This document shows positions 1 through 8,093 of a stretch of 64,000 nucleotides of DNA, piece after piece. Made by a program: the position numbers and the translations under genes. The stretch is from Bradyrhizobium liaoningense (GTDB lineage Bacteria; Pseudomonadota; Alphaproteobacteria; Rhizobiales; Xanthobacteraceae): NCBI RefSeq assembly GCF_018130825.1, contig NZ_JAFCJS010000003.1, forward strand, positions 829,001-893,000. The letters are read 5' to 3'. The notes beneath the pieces were generated by a model. That model saw only the letters and a list, made by a program, of their open reading frames with translations. It did no database searches and was not told the origin of the DNA. How positions within the stretch are numbered: the stretch's first letter is position 1; each line of letters begins with the position of its first letter.

Positions 1-1932
1 CATGCCGAACAGGCCGATTGCCACCAGCGCCTTGACGGTCGCGAGCGCCACCGCGCCGTAGAAACCGAGCTTGGCCGCCATGGGATCGCCGGCTTGCAGC
101 ATCAACGCGGGCGAATAGACGAAAATGAAGGGAATGACGTAACCGGCGAGCGCGATGCGCATCGCCTCCCAGCCGATCTTGTCCGGATTCTCCTTGGCGA
201 TCGGCGCCGCCGCGAGCGCTGCCAGCGCCACCGGCGGCGAGAGGTCGGCCATGATGCCGTAGTAGAACGCGAACATGTGGCTCGCGATCAAGGGCACGCC
301 GAGCTTCGCCAACGCCGGCGCGGCGAGTGCAGCGGTGATGATGTAGGTCGGGATGGTCGGGATGCCGGTGCCGAGCAGGATCGACAGCAGCATGGTCATG
401 ACCAGCGCCAGAAACAGGCTCTTCTCGCCGAGCCCGATCACCCAGCTACCGAAGATGGTGCCGACACCGGTCTGCGACATCATGCCGATGATGACGCCGA
501 CGATCGCGCAGGCCATGCCCACGGTGATGGCGGACTTTGCGCTCTCGGCGAGCGCATCGCGGCACTCGCGCAAGGCCTTGAACCCGCCACGCACGAACGC
601 CGTGATCACGACGAGCCCGACCACGACGGTCGCGACCGGCACGATCTGGAGACCGTCGCGCGACAGCGCCGCGACGACCAGCGCGAGCCCGACCCAGAAG
701 ATGGTGCGGATCACCATCGAGGAGGCGCCCGTCGTGATGGCGGTGCCGAGGATCAGCGTCACGGTGAGCGCGAGGCCCATGCTGCCGGCATAGAGCGGCG
801 TAAAGCCTTCGAACAGCATGTAGACGAGGGCAGCGAGCGGCAGCACGAGATACCAGCGCGTCACCAGCGCCTTCCAGGCGCTCGGGATCTCCGAGCGCTT
901 CATGCCGACGAGACCGTGCTTGCCGGCTTCGAGGTGCACCATCCAGAACGCGGAGGCGAAATAGAGAATCGCAGGGATCGCGGCCGCCTTGACGATCTCC
1001 GAATATTGGACGCCGAGCGTCTCAGCCATGATGAAGGCGACCGCGCCCATCACCGGCGGCATGATCTGGCCGCCCATCGAGGCCGTGGCCTCGACGCCGG
1101 CGGCGAAGGCGCGGCGGTAGCCGAACTTGATCATCAGGGGAATCGTGAACTGCCCGACGGTGACGACATTGGCGACGCCCGAGCCGGAGATCGTGCCCAT
1201 CATGCCCGAGGCGAACACCGCGACCTTGGCCGGTCCGCCGCGGGTCCTGCCGAATAACCCGAGAGAAACGTCGGTGAACAGCTGGATCATGCCGGCGCGC
1301 TCCAGGAACGAGCCGAACAGGATGAACAGGAAGATGTAGGTCGCCGAGACGTAGATCGGCACGCCGTAAAAGCCTTCGGTGCCGAACGACAGATGCGTGA
1401 CGATCTGGTCGAAGTCGTAGCCACGATGGTTGAGCGGCGACGGCAGATACTGGCCGAAGAACCAGTAGAGCAGGCAGGCGCCGCACATCAGCGGCAGCGC
1501 CGCGCCCATCAGGCGCCGCGTGCCCTCGAAGATCAGCACAGCGAGCACCGTGCCGACGGCGAGGTCGAGCCTGGTCGGATCGCCGTCGCGCGCGATCAGA
1601 TCGGCATAGAAGATCCACTGATAGAGGCCGCAGAAGAATCCGGCGGCGCCGATCACCCAGCCGAGCGCGCGGCCAGCATTGCTCTTCGCGGTGAAGTTGG
1701 CGATGAGGCCGAAGGTGAGCAGGACGAGGAAGCCGACATGGACGCCGCGGACCACCTGGCTCGGCAGATAGTTGAAGGCGGCGACATAGAGCTGGAAGGT
1801 CGCAAACGCGATGCCGATCCAGTAGGCGAGCTGGCCCCACCAGCCCGGACCAAAACCTTCCGGAAAACCATGCTCGAAATTGTCGAACTCGACCTTGATC
1901 GGCTCTGCCGTGCCCTCAGCCTTTTCCAGCAT
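1..1932 (-). CDS. TRAP transporter fused permease (DctQ-DctM type), partial
   Basis: Integral membrane permease of a TRAP transporter, coupling solute uptake to an ion gradient. It would work with the TAXI-type receptor encoded just upstream on the same strand. The open frame runs from an ATG at 1932 off the left edge, so 644 codons are visible without a stop. The N-terminus is hydrophilic (MLEKAEGTAEP). A long series of hydrophobic segments follows, with conserved DctM-like stretches such as SGSGVANVVTVGQF and ASMGGQIMPPVMGAVAF in the middle of the visible part. The length and order (small DctQ-like part followed by DctM-like part) fit the 4TM/12TM fused permeases that accompany TAXI receptors. 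The C-terminus is outside the window. The substrate cannot be read from the sequence. Confidence 0.9.
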   Translation of the reverse strand, partial: MLEKAEGTAEPIKVEFDNFEHGFPEGFGPGWWGQLAYWIGIAFATFQLYVAAFNYLPSQVVRGVHVGFLVLLTFGLIANFTAKSNAGRALGWVIGAAGFFCGLYQWIFYADLIARDGDPTRLDLAVGTVLAVLIFEGTRRLMGAALPLMCGACLLYWFFGQYLPSPLNHRGYDFDQIVTHLSFGTEGFYGVPIYVSATYIFLFILFGSFLERAGMIQLFTDVSLGLFGRTRGGPAKVAVFASGMMGTISGSGVANVVTVGQFTIPLMIKFGYRRAFAAGVEATASMGGQIMPPVMGAVAFIMAETLGVQYSEIVKAAAIPAILYFASAFWMVHLEAGKHGLVGMKRSEIPSAWKALVTRWYLVLPLAALVYMLFEGFTPLYAGSMGLALTVTLILGTAITTGASSMVIRTIFWVGLALVVAALSRDGLQIVPVATVVVGLVVITAFVRGGFKALRECRDALAESAKSAITVGMACAIVGVIIGMMSQTGVGTIFGSWVIGLGEKSLFLALVMTMLLSILLGTGIPTIPTYIITAALAAPALAKLGVPLIASHMFAFYYGIMADLSPPVALAALAAAPIAKENPDKIGWEAMRIALAGYVIPFIFVYSPALMLQAGDPMAAKLGFYGAVALATVKALVAIGLFGM

Positions 1933-1989
1933 TTAACTCGTCCCCAGCCTGTCCATGCCGCTGAGCGTTGGCACAGCGCTCTAAAAACG

Positions 1990-2109
1990 TCATGCCCGGG
2001 ATTGTCCCGGGCATTTGCACTCCTCTCCGTCATTCCGGGGCGATGCAAAGCATCGAACCTGGAATCTCGAGATTCCGGGTTCGGCTCTAACGAGCCGCCC
2101 CGGAATGAC
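1990..2109. repeat. Palindromic intergenic repeat, CGTCATTCCGGGG family
   Basis: Two adjacent inverted repeats lie between the TRAP receptor and permease genes. The first has arms ATGCCCGGG/CCCGGGCAT around a short loop near 1992-2013. The second has arms GTCATTCCGGGG (2029-2040) and CCCCGGAATGAC (2098-2109), with further internal pairing around CTGGAATCTCGAGATTCC. No coding potential is credible here. It may act as an mRNA-stabilising or attenuating structure in a transcript that runs from the receptor gene into the permease gene (inference). Confidence 0.8.
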
Positions 2110-2122
2110 AAGGAAGAGAGTA

Positions 2123-3070
2123 TTACTTGATCAGCCCTTTTTCCTTGTAATAGCGGATCGCGCCGGGGTGCAGCGGAACCGGGCTGCCGGTCGCTGCCGT
2201 CTCGAGCTTGATCTCCTTGCCGGCCGCGTGCGCATTCTGCAATTCCGGCAGCGACTCGTAGACCAGTTTTGTCATCTGATAGGCGAGATCCTCCGACACC
2301 GCCGAGCTGGTCACGAGATAGTTGACCACGGCCGCGGTCGGCACGTCCTTGTCCTGGCCGGTATAGGTGTTGGCCGGAATGGTCGCCGAGATGAAGGGCG
2401 GGCCGATCTTGTCGACGGTCTCCTTCGGCACCGACACCACCGTGATCGGGCTCGAGGTCGAGAGATCCTTCAGCGAGGCAACGCCGAGGCCGGCCGATTG
2501 CAGCGTCGCACCCAGCTGGCGGTTCTTCATGAGGTCGACGGATTCGGCGAACGGCAGATATTCGACCTTGCCGAGATCCTTGTAGCTCATGCCGGCGGCG
2601 CTAAGGATCGCGCGGGAGTTCAGCTCGGTGCCCGACTTCGGCGCACCGACCGACAGGCTCTTGCCCTTGAGGTCCGCCAGCGTCTTGATGCCGCTCTCGG
2701 CGGTCGCGACGATCTGGATGTAGTTCGGATAGATCGCGCCGATGGTCCGGAGCTTGTCGAGCTTGCTCTTGAAGCCCGCCTCCTCCTCGCCATCCCAGGC
2801 CGCTTTCAGCGAGTCACCCAGCGTGAACGCCAGCTCGCCGCGGCCCTGCTGCAGCAGGATCAAATTCTCGACCGACGCCTTGGTGGCCTGCACCTGCGTC
2901 TTCACGTTCGGAATCTTGTCGCCGTAGATCTTCCCGATCGCGACCCCGAGCGGATAGTAGACCCCGGAGGTGCCGCCGGTCAGCACGTTGATGAAGGATT
3001 GCGCATGCGCGCAAGGTGTCGACGCCGCCAGAGCCAGAGCCGCGGCCACGCCGAAGAACGTCCGTTTCAT
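2123..3070 (-). CDS. TAXI family TRAP transporter solute-binding protein
   Basis: Periplasmic receptor of the TRAP transporter whose permease follows it. The 315-residue product starts with a typical Sec signal peptide (MKRTFFGVAAALALAASTP, cleavage probably after CAHAQ). The mature part begins FINVLTGGTSGVYYPLG, the hallmark N-terminus of TAXI (TRAP-associated extracytoplasmic immunogenic) receptors. It continues with the family's DLKGKSLSVGAPKSGTE segment. The longer open frame upstream adds an unlikely hydrophilic extension before the signal peptide, so I start at the ATG at 3070. It is followed by the permease after a 190-bp gap carrying a palindromic repeat. Ligands of TAXI receptors are often glutamate or other small acids; none can be assigned here. 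Confidence 0.9.
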   Translation of the reverse strand: MKRTFFGVAAALALAASTPCAHAQSFINVLTGGTSGVYYPLGVAIGKIYGDKIPNVKTQVQATKASVENLILLQQGRGELAFTLGDSLKAAWDGEEEAGFKSKLDKLRTIGAIYPNYIQIVATAESGIKTLADLKGKSLSVGAPKSGTELNSRAILSAAGMSYKDLGKVEYLPFAESVDLMKNRQLGATLQSAGLGVASLKDLSTSSPITVVSVPKETVDKIGPPFISATIPANTYTGQDKDVPTAAVVNYLVTSSAVSEDLAYQMTKLVYESLPELQNAHAAGKEIKLETAATGSPVPLHPGAIRYYKEKGLIK

Positions 3071-3242
3071 GATTTTTGTACTCCCCAAACCGGCGGCGAA
3101 ATTGGCCGGACAGGGGATGCGGGTCAACCCATCCAAAAGGCAAAACAGGACTGCAGTAAACAGCCGTTCCGGCTCGGCTTTTGGGAACCCGGCGGGTGCG
3201 GCGAGGTGGCGCAGGAGCGCACCTCGCCATAGCTGGCAAGTC

Positions 3243-3722
3243 CTATTGGAACGTCATGTCCAGGCACTTGGAGATGTCGGAGCCGAGGCCGGAGGAGATG
3301 ATGATGCAGCCGCGCACCTTCTGCGTGGTGACGTCGGCGGCCCAGACCGAGTAGCCGCCGGGACCGAAGAACGAGTTGGTGTTCGGCGGCTCGGTCTCGG
3401 TCGCATCGAAGTCATACTTGCCGTCGGTCTCGAAGATGCGCGGCTTCTTGGTGCAGCCGCCGTCGGTCTGGACGTTGATGACCTCCTTGTTGTCCCGCGT
3501 CAGCGCCAGAGAGACCTGGCAGCGGAAATATTCCGAGGTCTTGGTGTTGAAGAGGTAGGTGTAGGACTTGCAGGTCGCCGTGTTCAGCTTGCCCGGGGCA
3601 AGGCCGCGGCTGCAGGAAATCCGCTGGTTGTGGCTGAGCTGGTAATCGTCCGCCCGGGCGGCCGGCGCCAGCGCCGTGAGCAGCAGCGCGGCAGCCGAGC
3701 AGGCTTTAATGACATGGTTCAT
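3243..3722 (-). CDS. Hypothetical exported protein
   Basis: A protein of about 159 residues with a clear signal peptide (MNHVIKACSAAALLLTALAP, then AARAD). The mature domain has six cysteines, including ISCSRGL, ATCKSYTY, FRCQVSL, GGCTKKPR, RGCIIIS and SKCLDM, so it is probably a disulfide-stabilised periplasmic protein. I do not recognise the family. The frame extends upstream, but the ATG at 3722 lies about 9 nt behind GGTGGGG and gives the best signal peptide; an in-frame ATG at 3731 is the alternative. It is transcribed towards the TRAP receptor gene, with 172 bp between them, and diverges from the next small exported-protein gene. Confidence 0.75.
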   Translation of the reverse strand: MNHVIKACSAAALLLTALAPAARADDYQLSHNQRISCSRGLAPGKLNTATCKSYTYLFNTKTSEYFRCQVSLALTRDNKEVINVQTDGGCTKKPRIFETDGKYDFDATETEPPNTNSFFGPGGYSVWAADVTTQKVRGCIIISSGLGSDISKCLDMTFQ

Positions 3723-3917
3723 TCGAATCATCCCCACCAATATTTTTGTCGAATTGCGTTCTAGACGGAAAGCGGAACATAGTCGCGAGGGGACGAAGGG
3801 AAAATCACAAACTGCTGGGCGAGACGTGATGCGCCGCGGCGCTCTCGCGAATTGACCTGACAATACCGTTCGTGATTTGTTCAAGCCGGGCACCCCGAGG
3901 ATGGGGAGGATGGAAAC

Positions 3918-4220
3918 ATGGCATTTTCAACGAAGACATTTGCAATCGCAGCCGCGCTCGCGGCATTGGCCGCACCCGCATTGGCGCAAACCGGGGCGAC
4001 GCCCTGGGAGCTCAAGCCCGACACGGGCTATGCCTATGACAAGGACGGCAAGACCTATTCCTACAAGATGGGGACCAGCAATGCGGGCGAGCTCTTGAAG
4101 GGCGCCAAGAAGGTGCCGAAGGGCACGCTGTTCTTCATCGGCCACAACGGCCAGCTCTACATGCGCAGCGGCCCGTATCTGGAAGGCGACGGCAAGTTCA
4201 AGTTCGGGCCGGACCAGTAG
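3918..4220 (+). CDS. Hypothetical small periplasmic protein
   Basis: A 100-residue protein with a standard signal peptide (MAFSTKTFAIAAALAALAAP, then ALAQ). The short mature domain of about 76 residues is rich in Gly, Lys and Tyr (TGYAYDKDGKTYSYKM, FIGHNGQLYMRSGPYL). A GGAGGA ribosome site precedes the ATG. It has no cysteine and no recognisable motif. It diverges from the exported protein gene on its left and is followed by a palindromic repeat that separates it from a convergent gene. The repeated aromatic/glycine stretches suggest a small beta-rich fold, but no function can be inferred. Confidence 0.75.
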   Translation: MAFSTKTFAIAAALAALAAPALAQTGATPWELKPDTGYAYDKDGKTYSYKMGTSNAGELLKGAKKVPKGTLFFIGHNGQLYMRSGPYLEGDGKFKFGPDQ

Positions 4221-4244
4221 GGGGCGGCTCTCGCCACAAAGGAA

Positions 4245-4350
4245 GCTGTCGTAGGGTGGGCAAAGGCGCGTCAGCGCCGTGCCCACCATCTGTCAGCAAA
4301 CTCTGGTCGAAAGCGGTGGGCACGCTTCGCTTTGCCCACCCTACGGCAGC
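4245..4350. repeat. Palindromic repeat, GTAGGGTGGGCAAAG family (copy 1)
   Basis: Inverted repeat with outer arms CGTAGGGTGGGCAAAG and CTTTGCCCACCCTACG and an inner pair GTGCCCACC/GGTGGGCAC. It lies between two convergent genes. Three further copies with the same arms are at 27741-27836, 50607-50700 and 58617-58710. Any transcript entering from either side would fold into a long hairpin, so a transcription-end or mRNA-3'-end role is plausible (inference). Confidence 0.85.
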
Positions 4351-4369
4351 TTCGCCGGGACGACGCCGT

Positions 4370-5584
4370 TCAAAACGCCGCCGCCAGCTCCCTTGCGCCG
4401 GGTTTGCCGCTGTTCGAGTCCATCCGCTCGTCCGTCACCGCGAGCAGCTTCGCCACCGTGTTGTGGCGGATCGCGACCGGGTTGCGCTCGTAGCCGCCGC
4501 GCTGGAAGAAGTTCGAGGTCGGCACCTGCTCGCGCATCGCCTGCGGCATCGTCACCATGTCGAGGCCGGTGCCGTCGCCGGTGAGGTTCATCATTTCGAG
4601 CTCGGCCGCGGTGAGCGGACGCGTGTAGCCCTTGGCGCGGGCGAACAGCACTGACGTCAGCAGCTTGTGGGTCTGCAGCATCGGCCCGATGTCGATGTCC
4701 AGCACCATCGCATGCATGGCCCAGCCCTGCGCGGTGTTGCCGATCTTCTCATGCTCCGACCAGGTGTCGGGCACCGATTTCGCATGCGCCACCATCTTCT
4801 TGAGAATGGCGAGCTTGTGCTCGAGCGCCTGGCGCCCCGGACCTGAGGCCCGCGCCACCTTGTCGGAGAGCGCGCGGATGAATTCATGGCCCTGCTCGGC
4901 GAGCAGCTCGACGCTGTTGGTGGTGAGCAGCTGGTTGTAGCCCATCGCGGTCGAGATCGCACGCCTGCCGCCATGCTCGATGCCCGCCTGCACGTCGTAG
5001 CTACCGGTGCCCCCGGTCTCGAACGAGTAGACCCGCACCGCCTGCTCGCGCGTCAGCCCCGAAGCAACCGCGTAGCGCGCATAGGCGCGCTTGAACTCGA
5101 CCTCGCTGGAGGGGCGCTGCGGCGTGAACTGGTAGAGCTCCTGCGCCGCGCGCAGCAGATCGGCGACCACGGGAATCGGCTTCTTGGCGGGGCGTTCCGG
5201 CGTTTCCTCCGGCTCCGGATTCACCGGACGCTTCGGTCCGGTATAGACCGGCGGATGCTCCAGCACGTAATCGTCGAGCGCGATCTGCTGCCCGCTGCGC
5301 CGCTTGGCGTTGCGGCCTTTCCGCTTCTCGGAGATCTGGCTCCAATAGGCGCCCGCTTCCTCGTCGAAGGCTCCGCGCGCCGCCTGATATTCCTGCAGCT
5401 TGCGGCGATATTCGAGCACGGCGGGCGAGGCACCACCTTGCGCGAAGAACTGCGACAGTAGCTGAGCCCTGGCATTGGCGACGGACGGCGGCAGCGCGTC
5501 GGCCTCGCCGCCACGCGCAGCGGGCACGAGCAGGAGAAACGCGAGTGGAACCGCAACCAGACTTTTTCGAATCGATTGATGCAT
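4370..5584 (-). CDS. Exported lytic-transglycosylase-like protein
   Basis: A 404-residue protein with an N-terminal signal peptide (residues 1-25, SLVAVPLAFLLLVPAARG). Residues 55-100 are charged and probably helical. A Pro/Glu-rich linker follows at about 110-137 (VNPEPEETPERPAKKP), then a C-terminal domain from about 140. In that domain YSFETGG (Glu189) followed 25 residues later by AMGYNQLL (215-220) resembles the catalytic Glu and the Gly-rich substrate-binding motif of soluble lytic transglycosylases and lysozyme-fold enzymes. The spacing is right, but overall similarity to known families is not obvious to me. A role in peptidoglycan turnover is an inference. It is convergent with the small periplasmic gene to its left, with a palindromic repeat between them. 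Confidence 0.65.
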   Translation of the reverse strand: MHQSIRKSLVAVPLAFLLLVPAARGGEADALPPSVANARAQLLSQFFAQGGASPAVLEYRRKLQEYQAARGAFDEEAGAYWSQISEKRKGRNAKRRSGQQIALDDYVLEHPPVYTGPKRPVNPEPEETPERPAKKPIPVVADLLRAAQELYQFTPQRPSSEVEFKRAYARYAVASGLTREQAVRVYSFETGGTGSYDVQAGIEHGGRRAISTAMGYNQLLTTNSVELLAEQGHEFIRALSDKVARASGPGRQALEHKLAILKKMVAHAKSVPDTWSEHEKIGNTAQGWAMHAMVLDIDIGPMLQTHKLLTSVLFARAKGYTRPLTAAELEMMNLTGDGTGLDMVTMPQAMREQVPTSNFFQRGGYERNPVAIRHNTVAKLLAVTDERMDSNSGKPGARELAAAF

Positions 5585-5640
5585 GCTGCCCTCTTAGCAG
5601 GCATCCGGTAACCGTCACGTTAACGTGCCGTTTACCATCG

Positions 5641-6270
5641 TCACTTCCAGGCGAACACCGGCTGTTCCAGCTCGGCCACGCGGGTCTGCCGCCCCGCCAG
5701 CACCTCACGGAACTGATAGATCAAGGCCGCCGTCGGCGCATGGATCAGGCTCATCTGGTGATGGAAGCGGATCACACGGCGGCTGCTTTCGGGGATGACG
5801 GTGAAATCGAAGGCGTCCTCGCGCTCGATCGTCGTGAGCGCGATGCGATGGACCGAGGCGACCTCATCTGGGTTCGGATGGATCGCAGCGCTGTCCGCGG
5901 CCCAGACCACGACCGGGGTGATCAGATAGCCGGAGCGGGTCGGATAATCATCGAGCGTGCCGAGCACGTCAGTGCCGGTGAGGCGAAGGCCGAGCTCCTC
6001 GTCGAGCTCGCGCAGCGCGGCCTCGACCGGCGTCTCGCCGGCATCGCAGCGTCCACCCGGCAGCGCCCATTGGCCGCGATGGGCGCGCAAATGCGATGCG
6101 CGCAGCGTGAGCAGGAATGCGGTGTCGTCGCCCTCGCCCGCGTCAGTCAGTGCGACCGCCACCGCGGCGCGCTTCAGCGCCGGCGCCGCATCGTCTTCCG
6201 GCAGCCGCGTGAAGGCCGCGCAGGCAGCCGCGATATTCCGCCGTGTGGCATCGTCGAACGGTCTCATCAT
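5641..6270 (-). CDS. Nudix hydrolase, CoA pyrophosphatase-like (NudL)
   Basis: A 209-residue Nudix enzyme, expected to cleave a nucleoside diphosphate linked to another group. The complete Nudix box is visible at residues 72-95: GGRCDAGET, then REL, DEELGL, matching GX5EX7REUXEEXGU. The 'LRAHRGQWALPGG' entry and the long LTG..VLGTLDDYPTRSGYLITPVV segment after the box fit the NudL/CoA pyrophosphatase branch, so CoA or acyl-CoA is the likely substrate. Two adjacent in-frame ATGs (6270 and 6267) begin the frame. The gene diverges from a thioesterase gene whose longest possible start codon overlaps this one in a shared CATG. Confidence 0.85.
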   Translation of the reverse strand: MMRPFDDATRRNIAAACAAFTRLPEDDAAPALKRAAVAVALTDAGEGDDTAFLLTLRASHLRAHRGQWALPGGRCDAGETPVEAALRELDEELGLRLTGTDVLGTLDDYPTRSGYLITPVVVWAADSAAIHPNPDEVASVHRIALTTIEREDAFDFTVIPESSRRVIRFHHQMSLIHAPTAALIYQFREVLAGRQTRVAELEQPVFAWK

Positions 6271-6325
6271 GCTTGACTACACCACGTCCGGCCCCGATGA
6301 AATGAGATCGAAGGCCCGCAAAGGA

Positions 6326-6763
6326 ATGGACGACGAGATGACCAACAAGGCCGCCGCAAGGCTCAAATCAGAGGGCTGGAGCATCCTGGAGACCACGGGC
6401 TTCATGCACCTGATCGGCCCGTTGTGGGAGCGCGAGGTCGACGGGCAATATGAATTCGCACTCGCGACCGAAGACAAGCACCACAACCGCCGCGGCATGG
6501 TCCAGGGCGGCGTGATGATGACCTTCGCCGACCGCACCTGCGGCATGACCGCCCGCTACACCTCCGGCAAGGAATTCATGGCGACGGTGCAGCTCGACAC
6601 CCATTTCGTCGAGGCCGGCCAGATCGGCGACATCCTGATCTCCCGCCCCCGCGTGGTGCGCTCGACCCGCAGCCTGATCTTCATGAGCACCGAGGTCACG
6701 GTGGATGATCGCTGCATCGTGATGGCCAATGGCGTGTTCAAGATCCTGAAGGGGCCGGCGTAG
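6326..6763 (+). CDS. PaaI-type hotdog-fold thioesterase
   Basis: A product of about 145 residues with the hotdog thioesterase signature HHNRRGMVQGGVMMTFADRTCG, in which the conserved Asp/Glu and Gly-Gly-Val pattern follows a His-Asn pair. The C-terminal half (VQLDTHFVEAGQIGDIL, then RSTRSLIFMSTEVT) is the usual beta-sheet. Such enzymes hydrolyse acyl-CoA or aryl-CoA thioesters in the cytoplasm. Start choice is uncertain: in-frame ATGs occur at 6269, 6302, 6326 and 6338, and I prefer 6326, which has AAAGGA immediately before it and gives the family length. The longest form would overlap the start codon of the divergent Nudix gene. A CoA-pyrophosphatase and a CoA-thioesterase side by side make a shared theme of acyl-CoA housekeeping possible. 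Confidence 0.8.
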   Translation: MDDEMTNKAAARLKSEGWSILETTGFMHLIGPLWEREVDGQYEFALATEDKHHNRRGMVQGGVMMTFADRTCGMTARYTSGKEFMATVQLDTHFVEAGQIGDILISRPRVVRSTRSLIFMSTEVTVDDRCIVMANGVFKILKGPA

Positions 6764-6803
6764 GGACACGTTAGGCAGCCCCGCTGCCAACCACACCCAC
6801 CAC

Positions 6804-6908
6804 TGTCGTCGCCCGGCTTGACCGGGCGACCCAGTACGCTGCGGCCTCTCGGCTCAATCACAGCCGTCTCTGGAATACTGGATCGCCCGATCAAGTCGGG
6901 CGATGACA
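6804..6908. repeat. Palindromic repeat, GTCGTCGCCCGG family
   Basis: Inverted repeat between two same-strand genes. TGTCGTCGCCCGG near 6804 pairs with the GGGCGATGACA end near 6908. Inner hairpin-forming pairs are GTCGCCCGG/CCGGGCGAC and GATCGCCCGA/TCGGGCGAT. Together with the adjacent 6939-7020 element it fills a 300-bp intergenic region that has no credible gene. Confidence 0.75.
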
Positions 6909-6938
6909 CCGAATATTCGGCATGAGTGCATGGCCACC

Positions 6939-7020
6939 CGTCATTGCGAGCGCAGCGAGACAATCCAGAACTCTCCCCGCAGGCGCATCTCTGGATTGCT
7001 TCGCTGCGCTCGCAATGACG
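6939..7020. repeat. Palindromic repeat, CGTCATTGCGAGCG family (copy 1)
   Basis: Near-perfect inverted repeat. CGTCATTGCGAGCGCAGCGA is followed by GACAATCCAGA and pairs with TCTGGATTGCTTCGCTGCGC plus TCGCAATGACG. The second copy is at 40438-40523. It lies directly upstream of the aldo/keto reductase gene, downstream of the thioesterase. Confidence 0.85.
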
Positions 7021-7067
7021 GGGCTGGATAGCTATGCTGTCGCCTCCGAAAGCTTCGAGGACCACTC

Positions 7068-8078
7068 ATGCAATACCGCCAGCTCGGCCGCACCGGCCTG
7101 AAAGTCTCGCCGATCTGTCTCGGCACCATGATGTTCGGCGGGCCGACCGATGAAGCCGCATCGAAACGGATCATCGAGAAGGCGCACGGCGCGGGCATCA
7201 ACTTCATCGACACCGCTGACGCCTATTCGAAAGGCGCTTCCGAAGAGGTCGTGGGCCGCGCCATCGCCGGCAACCGCCACGCCTGGGTGCTCGCGACGAA
7301 ACTCGCCAATCCCATGGGTGATGATCCCAACCGCGTCGGCCTGTCGCGGCGCTGGGTCATGCAGGCCGCCGACGAAAGCCTGAAGCGGCTCGGCACCGAC
7401 CACATCGACATCTACTATCTGCACAAGGAAGACCATGCGACGCCGCTGGAGGAGACGGTGCGCGCGATGGGCGATCTGATCCGATCAGGCAAGGTGCGCT
7501 ATTTCGGCGTCTCCAACTATCGCGCCTGGCGCGTCGCCGAGATCTGCAACATCTGCGACCGGCTCGGCATCGACCGACCGGCGGTGAGCCAGCCCTATTA
7601 CAACGCGATGAACCGCATGCCCGAGGTCGAGCATTTTCCGGCCTGCGCCTATTACGGCCTCGGCATCGTGCCCTACAGCCCCTTGGCGCGCGGCGTGCTC
7701 ACGGGCAAGTACAAGCCGGATGCCGCCCCGGACAAGGAGACGCGCGCCGGCCGCAACGACACCCGCATGATGCAGACGGAGTGGCGACCGGAGTCGCTCC
7801 AGCTCGCGCAGGAGATCAAGACTCACGCCGAGAAGAAGGGCATCACCGCCGGCCAGTTCGCGGTCGCCTGGGTGCTGAACTCGGCGTTCGTGACCTCCAT
7901 CATCGCCGGCCCCCGCACCGAACAACAATGGGACGACTACATCCGCGCACTCGACTATCGCTTCACCGCGGAGGACGAAGCGCTGATCGATCGACTGGTC
8001 GTGCCGGGCCATCCCTCGACGCCGGGCTACAACGACCCGGCCTATCCGATCGAAGGCCGCCGCGCGCGGACGAGTTAG
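7068..8078 (+). CDS. Aldo/keto reductase
   Basis: A 336-residue NADPH-dependent oxidoreductase of the aldo/keto reductase superfamily. The catalytic tetrad is visible: Asp48 and Tyr53 in FIDTADAY, Lys78 in LATKLA, and His119 in IYYLHKEDH. The N-terminus MQYRQLGRTGLKVSPICLGT is the standard beta-hairpin start. The cofactor-binding end (ITAGQFAVAWVLNSAFVTSIIAGPR) is complete. GAGGA lies six bases before the ATG. The gene is followed 15 bp later by a TPR protein gene, so the two are probably co-transcribed. The physiological carbonyl substrate is unknown. Confidence 0.92.
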   Translation: MQYRQLGRTGLKVSPICLGTMMFGGPTDEAASKRIIEKAHGAGINFIDTADAYSKGASEEVVGRAIAGNRHAWVLATKLANPMGDDPNRVGLSRRWVMQAADESLKRLGTDHIDIYYLHKEDHATPLEETVRAMGDLIRSGKVRYFGVSNYRAWRVAEICNICDRLGIDRPAVSQPYYNAMNRMPEVEHFPACAYYGLGIVPYSPLARGVLTGKYKPDAAPDKETRAGRNDTRMMQTEWRPESLQLAQEIKTHAEKKGITAGQFAVAWVLNSAFVTSIIAGPRTEQQWDDYIRALDYRFTAEDEALIDRLVVPGHPSTPGYNDPAYPIEGRRARTS

Positions 8079-8093
8079 CAGCGGGAGACGACG

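Noticed and set aside
94..1257. A 387-codon plus-strand frame in the TRAP permease region
   Set aside because: It is antisense to the permease and has a composition of Arg, His, Asp and Gly without domain structure, typical of a shadow frame.
4245..4350. CRISPR or phage-type repeat array
   Set aside because: The repeated sequences are single inverted repeats scattered between genes, not regularly spaced direct repeats with spacers, and no cas genes are present.
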